Positions 48,286 through 56,314 are shown, counted from the stretch's first letter. The stretch is DNA of 64,000 nucleotides from Rhodocyclaceae bacterium UBA2250 (GCA_002347285.1 DDXW01000042.1:10587-74586); one strand, 5' to 3'. The notes: generated from the sequence alone by a model not told the origin. Numbers and translations: made by a program.

Positions 48286-50246
48286 AGCACTTCCTCCTTT
48301 GGCTGCTGTGGCTGCCGCTGGCGGCGCGGGCGCTGCCGCATCTCGAACTCGATGTGTCGCTCGATCCTGCGACGCGGCAGCTCGACGTGCGCGCGACGTT
48401 GTCGGACGAGCATGAGCTGCGCTCCTTCCGGCTCGGCCGGGAGTACGAGGTCACCGCGCTGCAGGTGAATGGACGGCCCCATGCCCGGTCGAGCCGCCCC
48501 GCCAGCGCCGAGTTTCCACTGCCGGCCGGCGCACGCCGGGTGGAACTTGCCTACCGCGCAACGCTGCCGCCGACGCCGACGCTCGATCACCGCCAGGTCC
48601 TCGGCCAGCGCGGCGGCACGGCCGGGCAGCAGGGCAGCTTCCTGCCCGCTTCGGCCGGCTGGTATCCCGATCCGGGCGTGCCGTTCAGCTATCGAGCCGC
48701 GCTGCGCCTGCCGGCTGGCCAGAAGGGGCTGGTGCCGGGCGAGCTGCGCGAGGAATCGGAGTCGTCCGCCGGCTATCGTGCCGTGTTCGATTTCCCCCAT
48801 CCGGCCGAGGGCATCGACCTGATGGCCGGGCCCTACGTGGTCCGCGAGCGAGCGCTTGAGGTCGGCGCGCGCACGATCCGCATCCGCACCTGGTTCCATC
48901 CCGAGCTGCAGGAGTTCGCGCAGCCTTACCTCGACGATTCGGCGCGCTACATCGCGCGCTATTCGCAGCTGATCGGCGCCTATCCGTTCTGCATGTTCAG
49001 CATCGTCTCCAGCCCCACCCCCACCGGCTACGGCATGCCGAGCCTCACCTACCTCGGCCGCGAGGTGATCCGCCTGCCCTTCATCCGCGCCACCTCGCTC
49101 GGCCACGAGGTGCTGCACAACTGGTGGGGCAACGGCGTCTATCCCGACTGGCGGAGCGGCAACTGGTCCGAGGGCCTGACGACCTTCCTCGCCGACTACG
49201 CCTACAAGGAAGATGCGGGTGCGGACGCCGCGCGCGAGATGCGCCTCGGCTGGCTGCGCAACCTCGCCGCCGTGCCGCCCGGCGAGGACAGCGCGCTCAA
49301 GGACTTCACCGCGCGCCGCCACGGCATCTCCTCGATCATCGGCTACGACAAGGCGGCGATGGTCTTCCTGATGCTGCGCGACGAGATTGGCAAGGACGCC
49401 TTCGAGCGCGGCCTGCGCCTCTTCTGGGAACGCAAGCGCTTCCGCGAGGCCGGCTGGGCCGATCTCGAAGCCGCCTTCGCGCAGGCGGCGGGCCGCCCGC
49501 TGCGCGGCTTTTTCCGGCAGTGGGTCGACCGGCCCGGCGCACCTGCCCTGCGGCTCAAGTCGGCCGCGATGCAGGGCGGCCAGCTCGAACTCGGCATCGA
49601 ACAGAACGGCGGCTATGCGCTGGAAATTCCCTTGCGGCTCGGCTTCGCCGACCACACGGAAACACGGAAAGTGCGCACGACCGGACGGGAAACCAAGCTC
49701 GCCATCGACAACGCGGCGGGCGCGCAGACGGTCGAACTCGATCCCGACTACCGCCTCTGGCGGCGCGTCGATCCTGCGACGCTGCCCGCGATCCTGCGCG
49801 AAGTCTTCGTCGCGCCGCGTGCCGCGCTGGTCTTACTCGAAGTCGATGCAAACGCCCGCACGGCCGCACTCGCCCTGGCCGCGCGGGTGCTTGATGCAAA
49901 GCCGGTGCAGGCGGAAGACGGCGCCGCCGGCCTGCCCGGCAGCGCGCCCGCACTCGTCATTGGCCCGGATGCCGCCGCCGACGTCTGGCTCGCCCGCCAC
50001 GGCCTGCCGCCGCGGCCCGCGGCCGCACACGGCAGCGCCCAGGTCTGGACCGGTCGCGATGCAGGCGGTCGGCCCTATGCCGTGGTTGCGGCGCGCGATC
50101 CGGCCGCCCTCGCGGCGCTCGCGCGGCCCCTGCCCCACTACGGCAGCCAGAGCTGGCTCGCCTTCGACGGCGCGCGCGCCATCGACAAGGGCGTCTGGCC
50201 GCCGCGCAGCGCGCTGCTTCAGGTTAGAACGGGCGCATCACACTGA
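48282..50246 (+). CDS. Exported M1-family metallopeptidase-like protein
   Basis: A 654-residue protein with a signal peptide (about residues 1-17). The zinc site is HEVLHNWWGN (275-279) with a downstream Glu in NWSEGLTTF; the His-to-Glu gap is 17 residues, one fewer than the usual 18. The GxMEN exopeptidase motif is replaced by GYGMPSLTYLG, so true aminopeptidase activity is uncertain. Residues 71-78 (SRPASAEF) derive from a perfect interspersed repeat. It is co-translated with the ChaN-PDZ lipoprotein. Confidence 0.85.
   Translation: MKHFLLWLLWLPLAARALPHLELDVSLDPATRQLDVRATLSDEHELRSFRLGREYEVTALQVNGRPHARSSRPASAEFPLPAGARRVELAYRATLPPTPTLDHRQVLGQRGGTAGQQGSFLPASAGWYPDPGVPFSYRAALRLPAGQKGLVPGELREESESSAGYRAVFDFPHPAEGIDLMAGPYVVRERALEVGARTIRIRTWFHPELQEFAQPYLDDSARYIARYSQLIGAYPFCMFSIVSSPTPTGYGMPSLTYLGREVIRLPFIRATSLGHEVLHNWWGNGVYPDWRSGNWSEGLTTFLADYAYKEDAGADAAREMRLGWLRNLAAVPPGEDSALKDFTARRHGISSIIGYDKAAMVFLMLRDEIGKDAFERGLRLFWERKRFREAGWADLEAAFAQAAGRPLRGFFRQWVDRPGAPALRLKSAAMQGGQLELGIEQNGGYALEIPLRLGFADHTETRKVRTTGRETKLAIDNAAGAQTVELDPDYRLWRRVDPATLPAILREVFVAPRAALVLLEVDANARTAALALAARVLDAKPVQAEDGAAGLPGSAPALVIGPDAAADVWLARHGLPPRPAAAHGSAQVWTGRDAGGRPYAVVAARDPAALAALARPLPHYGSQSWLAFDGARAIDKGVWPPRSALLQVRTGASH
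48493..48515 (+). repeat. 23-bp interspersed repeat, copy 11 (inside M1 peptidase gene)
   Basis: Perfect match. It is read in frame as RPASAEF in the N-terminal beta domain, the same peptide as in the LivM-LivG linker. Confidence 0.9.
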
Positions 50247-50262
50247 ATCAGGATCGCTGTCT

Positions 50263-50778
50263 TCAATCCTGTAACACGCCGCCTAATTCGCGCTGCACTG
50301 CCTGGTGGAACCGTGCGTAGAAGCTGCGGTCCGTGATCGTTTCGCCGTAGGTCTTGACCTGATGATCAGCTTCGCGCTGGCTGCTGACGGAGATAGGCGC
50401 GACGAGAGGAACGCCGAGCGAGGTGCTCTCGCGGCTCGTCTTCACGTCGAAATGCTCCTCGGTCGCAGTCACGAACAGGGTGGAACCTTTTTCCCGCGGA
50501 CTGCAGGAGACATAGACGTGCACAACGGCACGCTGCGCTTCCTCGATCTGGAATTCCTTCACGCCGACGAGCTTCGTGCCATCCCGGCCCTCAACGTGAT
50601 AGCCATCCCCTAACAGCACGCGCTGGGCGGCTGCACATACGGGCATCGCGGCAGAGGCCAACTCCCGGCGGTGACGCGGATCGCTTTGAAAATCCTCTCT
50701 GTCCGCCCACGTCGGCGTGCCACCGCACGCGGAAAGCAGGAGGGGTAGCAGCGCCACGGTCCAGCCTGAATATTTCAT
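50263..50778 (-). CDS. DUF2242-like lipoprotein
   Basis: A 171-residue lipoprotein: signal with lipobox LLLSAC (Cys18), then a domain with YHVEGRDGTKLVGVKEFQ and FVTATEEHFDVKTSRESTSLGVPL. The pattern matches the betaproteobacterial DUF2242 lipoproteins as I remember them, with no known function. The start at 50776-50778 is chosen by the signal peptide and a GGGAGAAAAAG site. It converges on the peptidase gene with a 16-bp gap. Confidence 0.7.
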   Translation of the reverse strand: MKYSGWTVALLPLLLSACGGTPTWADREDFQSDPRHRRELASAAMPVCAAAQRVLLGDGYHVEGRDGTKLVGVKEFQIEEAQRAVVHVYVSCSPREKGSTLFVTATEEHFDVKTSRESTSLGVPLVAPISVSSQREADHQVKTYGETITDRSFYARFHQAVQRELGGVLQD

Positions 50779-50860
50779 CTTTTTCTCCCTGCCCATCGAT
50801 CGATGCTTCACATTTAGCCCATTTGCCAACCGAATCCAATGTCGACCGTATCGAGGGAGG

Positions 50861-51235
50861 TCACCTTTTCAGCACGCCGAGCGCCAGTGCCAGCCAGGCG
50901 AGGATGAAGGCGCCGCCGCCGAAGGGCGTGACGGCGTGCAGCGCATGGAAGTCGGCCAGGCTGCGCAAGTAGAGGTTGCCGCTGAACAGCAGCGTACCGG
51001 CAATCATCAGCCAGCCGGCGGCAGTGATCCAGCGCGAGGCGAGGCGGTCGGCGAGCAGGCCGGCGACGAGCAGGCCCGGCGCGTGGAACTGCTGGTATTG
51101 CAAGGCGGTGCGGAACCAGGATTGGGACAGCTCGGGCAGATTGGCGAGCGCGTGGGCGCCGGCCGCGCCGAGCGCGACCGAGATTGCGGCGCTCAATGTG
51201 CCGCAGGTAAGGCACAGTTTGGCATTGAAGTTCAT
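50861..51235 (-). CDS. DUF423 small membrane protein
   Basis: A 124-residue membrane protein with four helices and the family motifs ALGAAGAHAL, QYQQFHAPGLLVAG, GTLLFSGNLYL and TPFGGGAFILAWLALA. It is widespread and its role is unknown. An interspersed repeat ends 6 bp before its start codon (51233-51235), in the leader. Confidence 0.88.
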   Translation of the reverse strand: MNFNAKLCLTCGTLSAAISVALGAAGAHALANLPELSQSWFRTALQYQQFHAPGLLVAGLLADRLASRWITAAGWLMIAGTLLFSGNLYLRSLADFHALHAVTPFGGGAFILAWLALALGVLKR

Positions 51236-51240
51236 GGCTG

Positions 51241-51263
51241 AAAGTCGGCGCTGGCGGGGCGGC
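51241..51263 (-). repeat. 23-bp interspersed repeat, copy 12
   Basis: One mismatch. It lies between katG and the DUF423 gene, close to the DUF423 start. Twelve of its bases form one arm of the hairpin at 51251-51288. Confidence 0.88.
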
Positions 51264-51288
51264 GCAGGATAGCGCACCGCCCCGCCAG
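51251..51288 (-). terminator. Hairpin after katG built on an interspersed repeat
   Basis: CTGGCGGGGCGG (51251-51262) pairs with CCGCCCCGCCAG (51277-51288), and CGC/GCG inside extends the stem with a 2-base bulge, leaving a 6-base loop. It begins 11 bp after the katG stop and could end katG transcription, although no T run follows. Confidence 0.65.
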
Positions 51289-51299
51289 TCAGACATGTT

Positions 51300-53474
51300 T
51301 TACTTCAGATCGAAACGATCGGCGTTCATCACCTTCGTCCAGGCCGCGACGAAGTCATTGACGAACTTCTCCTTGTTGTCGTCCTGCGCATAGACCTCGG
51401 CGTAGGCACGCAGCACCGAGTTGGAACCGAACACCAGATCGACGCGGGTGGCGGTCCACTTCACGGCGCCGCTCTTGCGGTCGCGGATCTCGTACAGGTT
51501 CTTGCCGGCCGGCTTCCAGGTGTAGGCCATGTCGGTGAGATTGACGAAGAAGTCGTTGGTCAGCGCGCCCACCCGGCTGGGGTCGGTGAACACGCCGTGC
51601 TTCGTGCCGCCGTGGTTGGTGCCGATCACGCGCATGCCGCCGATGAGCGCCGTCATCTCGCAGGCCGTCAGGCGCATCAGCTGGGCGCGGTCGAGCAGCA
51701 GTTCCTCGGCGCTGACGACGTAGTCCTTCTTCAGCCAGTTGCGGAAGCCGTCCGCCAGCGGCTCGAGCACGTCGAAGGATTCGGCATCGGTCATCGCCGC
51801 GGTGGCGTCGCCGCGACCGGGCGCGAACGGCACGGTGACGTTGACGCCGGCGGCCTTGGCGGCCTGCTCGACGCCCACGTTGCCCGCCAGCACGATCACG
51901 TCGGCAATACTCGCACCCGTTTCCGCGGCGATCTTTTCGTACTTCGCCAGCACCTTGGCGAGGCGCGCGGGCTCGTTGCCTTCCCAGTCCTTCTGCGGCG
52001 CGAGGCGGATGCGCGCGCCGTTGGCACCGCCGCGCTTGTCCGAGCCGCGGAAGGTGCGTGCGGAGTCCCAGGCGGTGGTCACCATCTCGCCGATGCTCAA
52101 ACCGCTCGCGGCGATCTTCGCCTTCACGGCGGCCACGTCGTAGTCGCTGCGGCCGGCCGGCACCGGGTCCTGCCAGATGAGGTCTTCCTTCGGCACGTCC
52201 GGGCCGACGTAGCGCGCCTTCGGGCCCATGTCGCGGTGGGTCAGCTTGAACCAGGCGCGGGCGAAGGCCGCCTCGAACTCGGCCGGATTGTCCCGGAAGC
52301 GCTCGGCGATCTTGCGGTACTCGGGGTCGAACTTCATCGCCATGTCGGCGTCGGTCATGATCGGCTTGCGACGGATCGAGGGGTCCTCGACATCGACCGG
52401 CATGTCCTCTTCCTTGATGTTGACCGGCTCCCACTGCCAGGCGCCGGCCGGTGACTTCTGCAGCCACCAGTCGTAGCGGAGCAGCAGATCGAAGTAGCCG
52501 CCCTTGCCGGTATTCCACTTCATCGGGTGAGTCGTCCAGGCGCCCTCGATGCCGCTGGTCACCGTGTCGCGGCCGACGCCACGGGTCTTGTGGTTCATCC
52601 AGCCGAGACCCTGCTCTTCGAGTTCTGCGCCTTCGGGCGCCGGGCCGAGGTTCGCGGCGTTGCCGTTGCCGTGCGACTTGCCGACGGTGTGGCCGCCGGC
52701 GGTGAGCGCGACGGTCTCCTCGTCGTTCATCGCCATGCGGGCGAAGGTGACGCGTACGTCGCGGGCGGTCTTGAGCGGGTCGGGCTTGCCGTCGACGCCT
52801 TCCGGATTCACGTAGATGAGGCCCATCATCACGGCGGCGAGCGGGTTCTCGAGGTCGCGTTCGCCGGAGTAGCGGCTGCCCGCGCTGCCGCTCGGGGCGA
52901 GCCATTCCTTCTCGGAGCCCCAGTAGGTGTCCTTCTCGGGATGCCAGATGTCCTCGCGGCCGAAGCCGAAGCCGAAAGTCTTGAGGCCCATCGACTCGTA
53001 GGCCATGGTGCCGGCGAGGATGATCAGGTCGGCCCAGCTGACCTGGTTGCCGTACTTCTTCTTGATCGGCCAGAGCAGCCGGCGCGCCTTGTCGAGGTTG
53101 GCGTTGTCGGGCCAGGAGTTGAGCGGCGCGAAGCGCTGGTTGCCTGTGCCGCCGCCGCCGCGCCCGTCGGCGATGCGGTAGGTGCCCGCCGAGTGCCAGG
53201 CCATGCGGATCATCAGGCCGCCGTAGTGGCCCCAGTCGGCCGGCCACCATTCATGGCTGTCGGTCATCAGCGCCTTGAGATCCTTCTTGAGCGCTTCGAC
53301 GTCGAGCTTTTTGAGTTCTTCCCGGTAATCGAAGCCCGGACCCATCGGGTTGGTCTTGCTGTCGTGCTGGTGCAGGATGTCGAGGTTCAGGGCCTTGGGC
53401 CACCAGTCCATGTGCGACATGGACGCCGACGTCACCCCGCCGTGCATGACGGGACACTTGCTTTCATTGCTCAT
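51300..53474 (-). CDS. katG: Catalase-peroxidase KatG
   Basis: Bifunctional haem enzyme that destroys H2O2. The 724-residue protein has the distal haem site MIRMAWHSAGTYR, the proximal His in ALTAGGHTVGKSHG, and the Tyr and Met of the Met-Tyr-Trp adduct (GLIYVNPEGVDG; later MM region). AGGAGG lies 7 bases before the ATG at 53472-53474, so the ORF extension to 53498 is not used. A 17-codon leader ORF ends 20 bp upstream, and an OxyR-like site lies at 53616-53652. Confidence 0.97.
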   Translation of the reverse strand: MSNESKCPVMHGGVTSASMSHMDWWPKALNLDILHQHDSKTNPMGPGFDYREELKKLDVEALKKDLKALMTDSHEWWPADWGHYGGLMIRMAWHSAGTYRIADGRGGGGTGNQRFAPLNSWPDNANLDKARRLLWPIKKKYGNQVSWADLIILAGTMAYESMGLKTFGFGFGREDIWHPEKDTYWGSEKEWLAPSGSAGSRYSGERDLENPLAAVMMGLIYVNPEGVDGKPDPLKTARDVRVTFARMAMNDEETVALTAGGHTVGKSHGNGNAANLGPAPEGAELEEQGLGWMNHKTRGVGRDTVTSGIEGAWTTHPMKWNTGKGGYFDLLLRYDWWLQKSPAGAWQWEPVNIKEEDMPVDVEDPSIRRKPIMTDADMAMKFDPEYRKIAERFRDNPAEFEAAFARAWFKLTHRDMGPKARYVGPDVPKEDLIWQDPVPAGRSDYDVAAVKAKIAASGLSIGEMVTTAWDSARTFRGSDKRGGANGARIRLAPQKDWEGNEPARLAKVLAKYEKIAAETGASIADVIVLAGNVGVEQAAKAAGVNVTVPFAPGRGDATAAMTDAESFDVLEPLADGFRNWLKKDYVVSAEELLLDRAQLMRLTACEMTALIGGMRVIGTNHGGTKHGVFTDPSRVGALTNDFFVNLTDMAYTWKPAGKNLYEIRDRKSGAVKWTATRVDLVFGSNSVLRAYAEVYAQDDNKEKFVNDFVAAWTKVMNADRFDLK

Positions 53475-53494
53475 GGCATATCCTCCTGAGTGGA

Positions 53495-53548
53495 TCAATG
53501 ACTTTGGGCGAACAGGGCCAACAAGGTGAGGTACAGATCGTTGTCCAT
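53495..53548 (-). CDS. 17-codon leader ORF upstream of katG
   Basis: ATG at 53546-53548 encodes MDNDLYLTLLALFAQSH and stops at 53495, 20 bp before the katG ATG. It has its own strong GAGGAG site about 6 bases upstream. It is too short to recognise and is amphipathic-hydrophobic. It may be a regulatory leader or a small membrane peptide; both are inference. Confidence 0.5.
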   Translation of the reverse strand: MDNDLYLTLLALFAQSH

Positions 53549-53586
53549 GATGTTCTCCTCGTTATCCCAAAAGCGGGCGTGAAGAC

Positions 53587-53652
53587 AGCATAGGCAAACC
53601 CCGCCAATCAATCCAATTGAATGACGGGATCGAATCGATCGCTAATAACTAT
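53587..53652 (-). promoter_or_regulatory. katG promoter with OxyR-like tetrad
   Basis: Minus strand: -35 TTGGAT (53611-53616) and -10 TATGCT (53587-53592), 18-bp spacer. Directly upstream, ATAG-N7-CGAT-N7-ATCC-N7-CAAT (53616-53652) matches 12 of 16 defined bases of the OxyR consensus with exact spacing and abuts the -35, the usual place for OxyR activation. Confidence 0.65.
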
Positions 53653-53677
53653 CGCACCGGCATTGCACCGGCGCGTT

Positions 53678-54070
53678 TCAGGCGGCGTCCAGGAGCGCTT
53701 TGGCCCAGCCTTCCATCGCTTCGTTGGCCGGCTTCATCGGCGCCTCGAGGAAGTTGACGATGAACTTGTCGCCGCAGTCGGCGATGCCGATCGAGCGCGG
53801 CCGCACGGCGAGCACGTTGGGGTTCGGCAGCTGCAGGCCGAAGCAGAACACCAAGTTCTTGGCGGCCTTGATTTCGGGCGCGATGGCACCGCCGAGCTTG
53901 GTGGTATGCGCGTAATGGTCGAACTCGGCAATCCACGCCACCCGGCTGTCGGCGGCGATGGCGGTCTTGAGGCGTGCGACAACATCATCGATCGACTTGC
54001 AGGTGGTTTCCTGCTTGCCGATTTCGAGCACGAAAACCGGATATTTTTCCTGCAGCATGATCTGTTTCAT
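53678..54070 (-). CDS. Conserved protein of unknown function (DUF6858-like)
   Basis: A 130-residue soluble protein starting MKQIMLQEKYPVFVLEIGK with FDHYAHTTKLGG, NLVFCFGLQLPNPNVLAVRP and FIVNFLEAPMKPANEAMEGW. I recall this pattern as DUF6858 but could not check it. No catalytic motif is clear. It is the last gene of the compact leftward four-gene operon, 2 bp after the thioredoxin-like gene, and ends before the katG promoter. Confidence 0.65.
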   Translation of the reverse strand: MKQIMLQEKYPVFVLEIGKQETTCKSIDDVVARLKTAIAADSRVAWIAEFDHYAHTTKLGGAIAPEIKAAKNLVFCFGLQLPNPNVLAVRPRSIGIADCGDKFIVNFLEAPMKPANEAMEGWAKALLDAA

Positions 54071-54072
54071 GG

Positions 54073-54597
54073 TTATTCCTCAGAGTTGGGGGTGGGAGTG
54101 GCAAGGCGCTGCGCCAGCAGCTGTTCGAGCGCGCTTTCATTCTTGGCATAGTCGATGGCGGCGAGCTTGCCCGCATCGAATGTCAGCAGGGTCACCGCCG
54201 CCTCCTGGCGCGGCAGGAAGGCGACCGGTCCCGCATCGCGGGCGAGCAGGATCGGGAAGGGCCGCGCGCGGAAACCCGGCAGCGCGAACATCGTCGTCAC
54301 CAAGGACGGCATGCGGCTGATGTCGAACACCAGCGCGAGGCGGCCGGCGAGCACGGCATCCTTGTACGCCTTCTCGACGACATCCTGCGCCCAGTCACCG
54401 GGCTTGCGCTCGGCGGTGAAGAGTACGACCTGCAGTTTGTCGCCGGCGAGGCTGACGACCTTGTCGTGCTGGTCGGACAGGGTCAGGCCCGGCCAGGGCG
54501 CGCCGGTCTCCGGTGGAGCGGCTCCGGCGACAAGGCACTGGAAGGCCAATGCCAGTGCCAGCAGCCCCCGGCTCAATGGGCGCAGCCGCAGCCGCAT
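54073..54597 (-). CDS. Exported thioredoxin-fold-like protein without active-site Cys
   Basis: A 174-residue protein with a signal peptide (about residues 1-26). The mature part, GAPWPGLTLSDQHDKVVSLAG then LQVVLFTAERKPGDWAQDVV, looks like a peroxiredoxin/YtfJ-like fold, but there is no CXXC or peroxidatic Cys. It overlaps the NifX-like gene by 25 bp. Function is unknown. Confidence 0.65.
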   Translation of the reverse strand: MRLRLRPLSRGLLALALAFQCLVAGAAPPETGAPWPGLTLSDQHDKVVSLAGDKLQVVLFTAERKPGDWAQDVVEKAYKDAVLAGRLALVFDISRMPSLVTTMFALPGFRARPFPILLARDAGPVAFLPRQEAAVTLLTFDAGKLAAIDYAKNESALEQLLAQRLATPTPNSEE

Positions 54598-54977
54598 GCG
54601 TGCCCGCCGTGGTGTTCGCCGTGACCGTGATCGTGTGGCGCGGGTGATTTGAGGCAGCCGGCGAGAAAGGCATGCACTGCGGCTTCCGGGTCCGTTTCCG
54701 CCGTCGCGACGACGCGCACACCGCGCCGCGCCATGCGGCGCACGAAGCCCTCTCCCGAGCTGGCGGTGATCAGGATATCCGTTGCGTCGAGCGGATGCGG
54801 CAGGCGATCGTCGAATTCGTGCATGGCCATTTCCCTGGGGAGGTCGAGCCGATCCGCTTCCCTGACCGACATGTCCGCGGCGACTTCAAAGACGAGGAAA
54901 CGCCGCGCCTTGCCGGCATGACCGGTGACGGTGCGGAAATTCTGGCTGGAAACGGCGATGAGGGTAGTTGCATTCAT
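54573..54977 (-). CDS. NifX/NafY-family protein with His/Cys metal-binding tail
   Basis: A 134-residue protein. Residues 1-110 have the dinitrogenase iron-molybdenum cofactor domain (IAVSSQNFRTVTGHAGKARR, ILITASSGEGFVRRMARRGV). Residues about 114-134 are a tail with seven His and three Cys (HDHGHGEHHGGHACGCGCAH). There are no nif genes nearby, so a role in handling Fe, Mo, Ni or Fe-S clusters outside nitrogen fixation is inferred. It lies 16 bp after the Rieske gene. Confidence 0.82.
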   Translation of the reverse strand: MNATTLIAVSSQNFRTVTGHAGKARRFLVFEVAADMSVREADRLDLPREMAMHEFDDRLPHPLDATDILITASSGEGFVRRMARRGVRVVATAETDPEAAVHAFLAGCLKSPAPHDHGHGEHHGGHACGCGCAH

Positions 54978-54993
54978 GTCAGTGTTTCTCCTT

Positions 54994-55611
54994 TTAGGCG
55001 ATGGAGCTGTCCTCCCCGATCAGCAGGCGCGTTTCGGCCAGGTACTGGTGGGAAGGAATCTCCAGATTGGTGGGTGCCGGCATGTTCTTCAATACCCGGC
55101 CGGCCAAGTCGAACTGGGAGCCATGACAGGGGCAGAAGAAGCCGCCGTCCCAGTCGGGCGACATGCCCTGCGTTGCGCCCGCCTGGAATTTCTCCGTCGG
55201 CGAGCAGCCCAGATGCGTGCAGATGCCGATGGCGATGAAGATCTCCGGCTTGATCGAGCGATGCTCGTTGGTCGCGTACGCCGGCTGCTGAGGCTTGGCG
55301 GATGCCGGGTCGGCGAGCTTGGGCGCCACTTTCTTCAGTGTCGCCAGCATTTCCGGGGTGCGATGGACGATCCACACCGGTTTGCCGCGCCACTCGACCG
55401 TCATCATCTCGCAGGGCGCGAGCTTGGCGATATCGACCTCGACCGGAGCACCGGCGGCGCGTGCGCGTTCCGAAGGGGAAAAGCTCGCCACGAACGGCAC
55501 GGCGACGGCCAAGCCTGCTGCTGCTGCGGCGGCGCTGGTGGCAAACAGAAGCTGTCGACGCTTGGGATCGATCGCTCCCATGCATTGGCAGGAGGCGGTG
55601 CAGGCGTTCAT
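54994..55611 (-). CDS. Rieske iron-sulfur protein (ubiquinol-cytochrome c reductase type), not next to cytochrome b/c1
   Basis: A 205-residue Rieske protein with the cluster motifs CTHLGC (131-136) and CPCHGS (160-165), a twin-Arg-like KRRQLLFATS and a membrane anchor (about 21-43). It resembles PetA, but no petB or petC is present here. The ATG at 55609-55611 has AGGGA upstream and adds a Cys-rich N-terminus (MNACTASCQC); a later Met at 55581 is the classic start. It heads a four-gene operon. Confidence 0.85.
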   Translation of the reverse strand: MNACTASCQCMGAIDPKRRQLLFATSAAAAAAGLAVAVPFVASFSPSERARAAGAPVEVDIAKLAPCEMMTVEWRGKPVWIVHRTPEMLATLKKVAPKLADPASAKPQQPAYATNEHRSIKPEIFIAIGICTHLGCSPTEKFQAGATQGMSPDWDGGFFCPCHGSQFDLAGRVLKNMPAPTNLEIPSHQYLAETRLLIGEDSSIA

Positions 55612-55814
55612 GGATGGAATCCCTGTTGATGGTGCGTCATGACACTCAAGGAACGTACCACCTGCTGAACCACAAGACGATAATTCTATGTCGATGAAAA
55701 ATAACAAAAACTTTTTTTTCTGGCACTCCCCTAAATAATGCATGTCAGATATGACAGTATTTCATGGCGGAATACTGTCAATATGACACTAATTGCAGCA
55801 TGCGTAAAAATAGC

Positions 55815-55858
55815 TTGCGCTTGAGAACGATTCTTATATACACTAAGAACTATTCTCA
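55815..55858 (+). promoter_or_regulatory. hemP promoter with two Fur boxes
   Basis: TGAGAACGATTCTTA (55822-55836) and TAAGAACTATTCTCA (55844-55858) are 7-1-7 Fur-type inverted heptamers. The first sits between -35 TTGCGC (55815-55820) and -10 TATACA (55837-55842); the second follows the -10. This predicts iron repression of hemP-bfd-bfr. The remaining 55612-55814 gap before it holds the divergent Rieske promoter and no gene. Confidence 0.8.
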
Positions 55859-55877
55859 CTATTGAATGGTGGCGTTC

Positions 55878-56078
55878 ATGAGTGCTCAAGTGATCCGCCG
55901 GTCTGCTCCGCTGGAGGGCAGCCGCGCCCAGGCCAAGCTGGCGGACAAGGTGGCTGCCGCGCATTCGCTCGACACCGGCGTGCTGTTCGCTGGCAGCAGC
56001 GAGGTCGTCATCATGCATGGCCCCGAGATCTACCGCCTGCGCCTGACCCGCCAGAACAAGCTGATCCTGACAAAATAG
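55878..56078 (+). CDS. hemP: Hemin uptake protein HemP
   Basis: A 66-residue protein with the HemP signature: LFAGSSEVVIMHGPEIYRLR then LTRQNKLILTK at the C-terminus. HemP proteins are required for haem uptake gene expression in several betaproteobacteria. GGTGG precedes the ATG at 55878; an earlier ATG at 55866 is possible. It lies directly after two Fur boxes and 12 bp before bfd. Confidence 0.92.
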   Translation: MSAQVIRRSAPLEGSRAQAKLADKVAAAHSLDTGVLFAGSSEVVIMHGPEIYRLRLTRQNKLILTK

Positions 56079-56090
56079 GAGAGCCGCATC

Positions 56091-56300
56091 ATGTACGTCT
56101 GCGTCTGCCATGCCGTGACCGAACGCGATATCGAAGGTGCCGTTGCCGGCGGCTGCTGTTCGCTGCGACAATTGCGCGAGCAGCTCGGCGTCGGCAGCAC
56201 CTGCGGCCGCTGCACGCGCTGCGCCCGCGAGGCGATGCAGGACTCGCTGCAGCCGCGGGTTTCCCCAACCGGCATGGCGCTGCGAGCCGCAGCGGCTTGA
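56091..56300 (+). CDS. bfd: Bacterioferritin-associated ferredoxin
   Basis: Small [2Fe-2S] protein that reduces bacterioferritin to release iron. The 69-residue protein has the four cluster Cys as CVC (Cys4, Cys6) and CGRC (Cys38, Cys41), plus three more Cys (22, 23, 44). It lies 14 bp before the bacterioferritin fusion gene, as expected for a functional pair. Confidence 0.94.
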   Translation: MYVCVCHAVTERDIEGAVAGGCCSLRQLREQLGVGSTCGRCTRCAREAMQDSLQPRVSPTGMALRAAAA

Positions 56301-56314
56301 ACAGGAGAGCGCAC

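Noticed and set aside
47187..50246. A 1019-codon frame covering the ChaN and M1 peptidase genes
   Set aside because: Its first part is a shifted Arg-rich reading of the ChaN gene; only the part from 48282 is a real protein, with its own signal peptide.
55740..55858. Short frames in the Rieske-hemP gap as extra genes
   Set aside because: They lack ribosome binding sites and coincide with promoter and Fur-box sequence.
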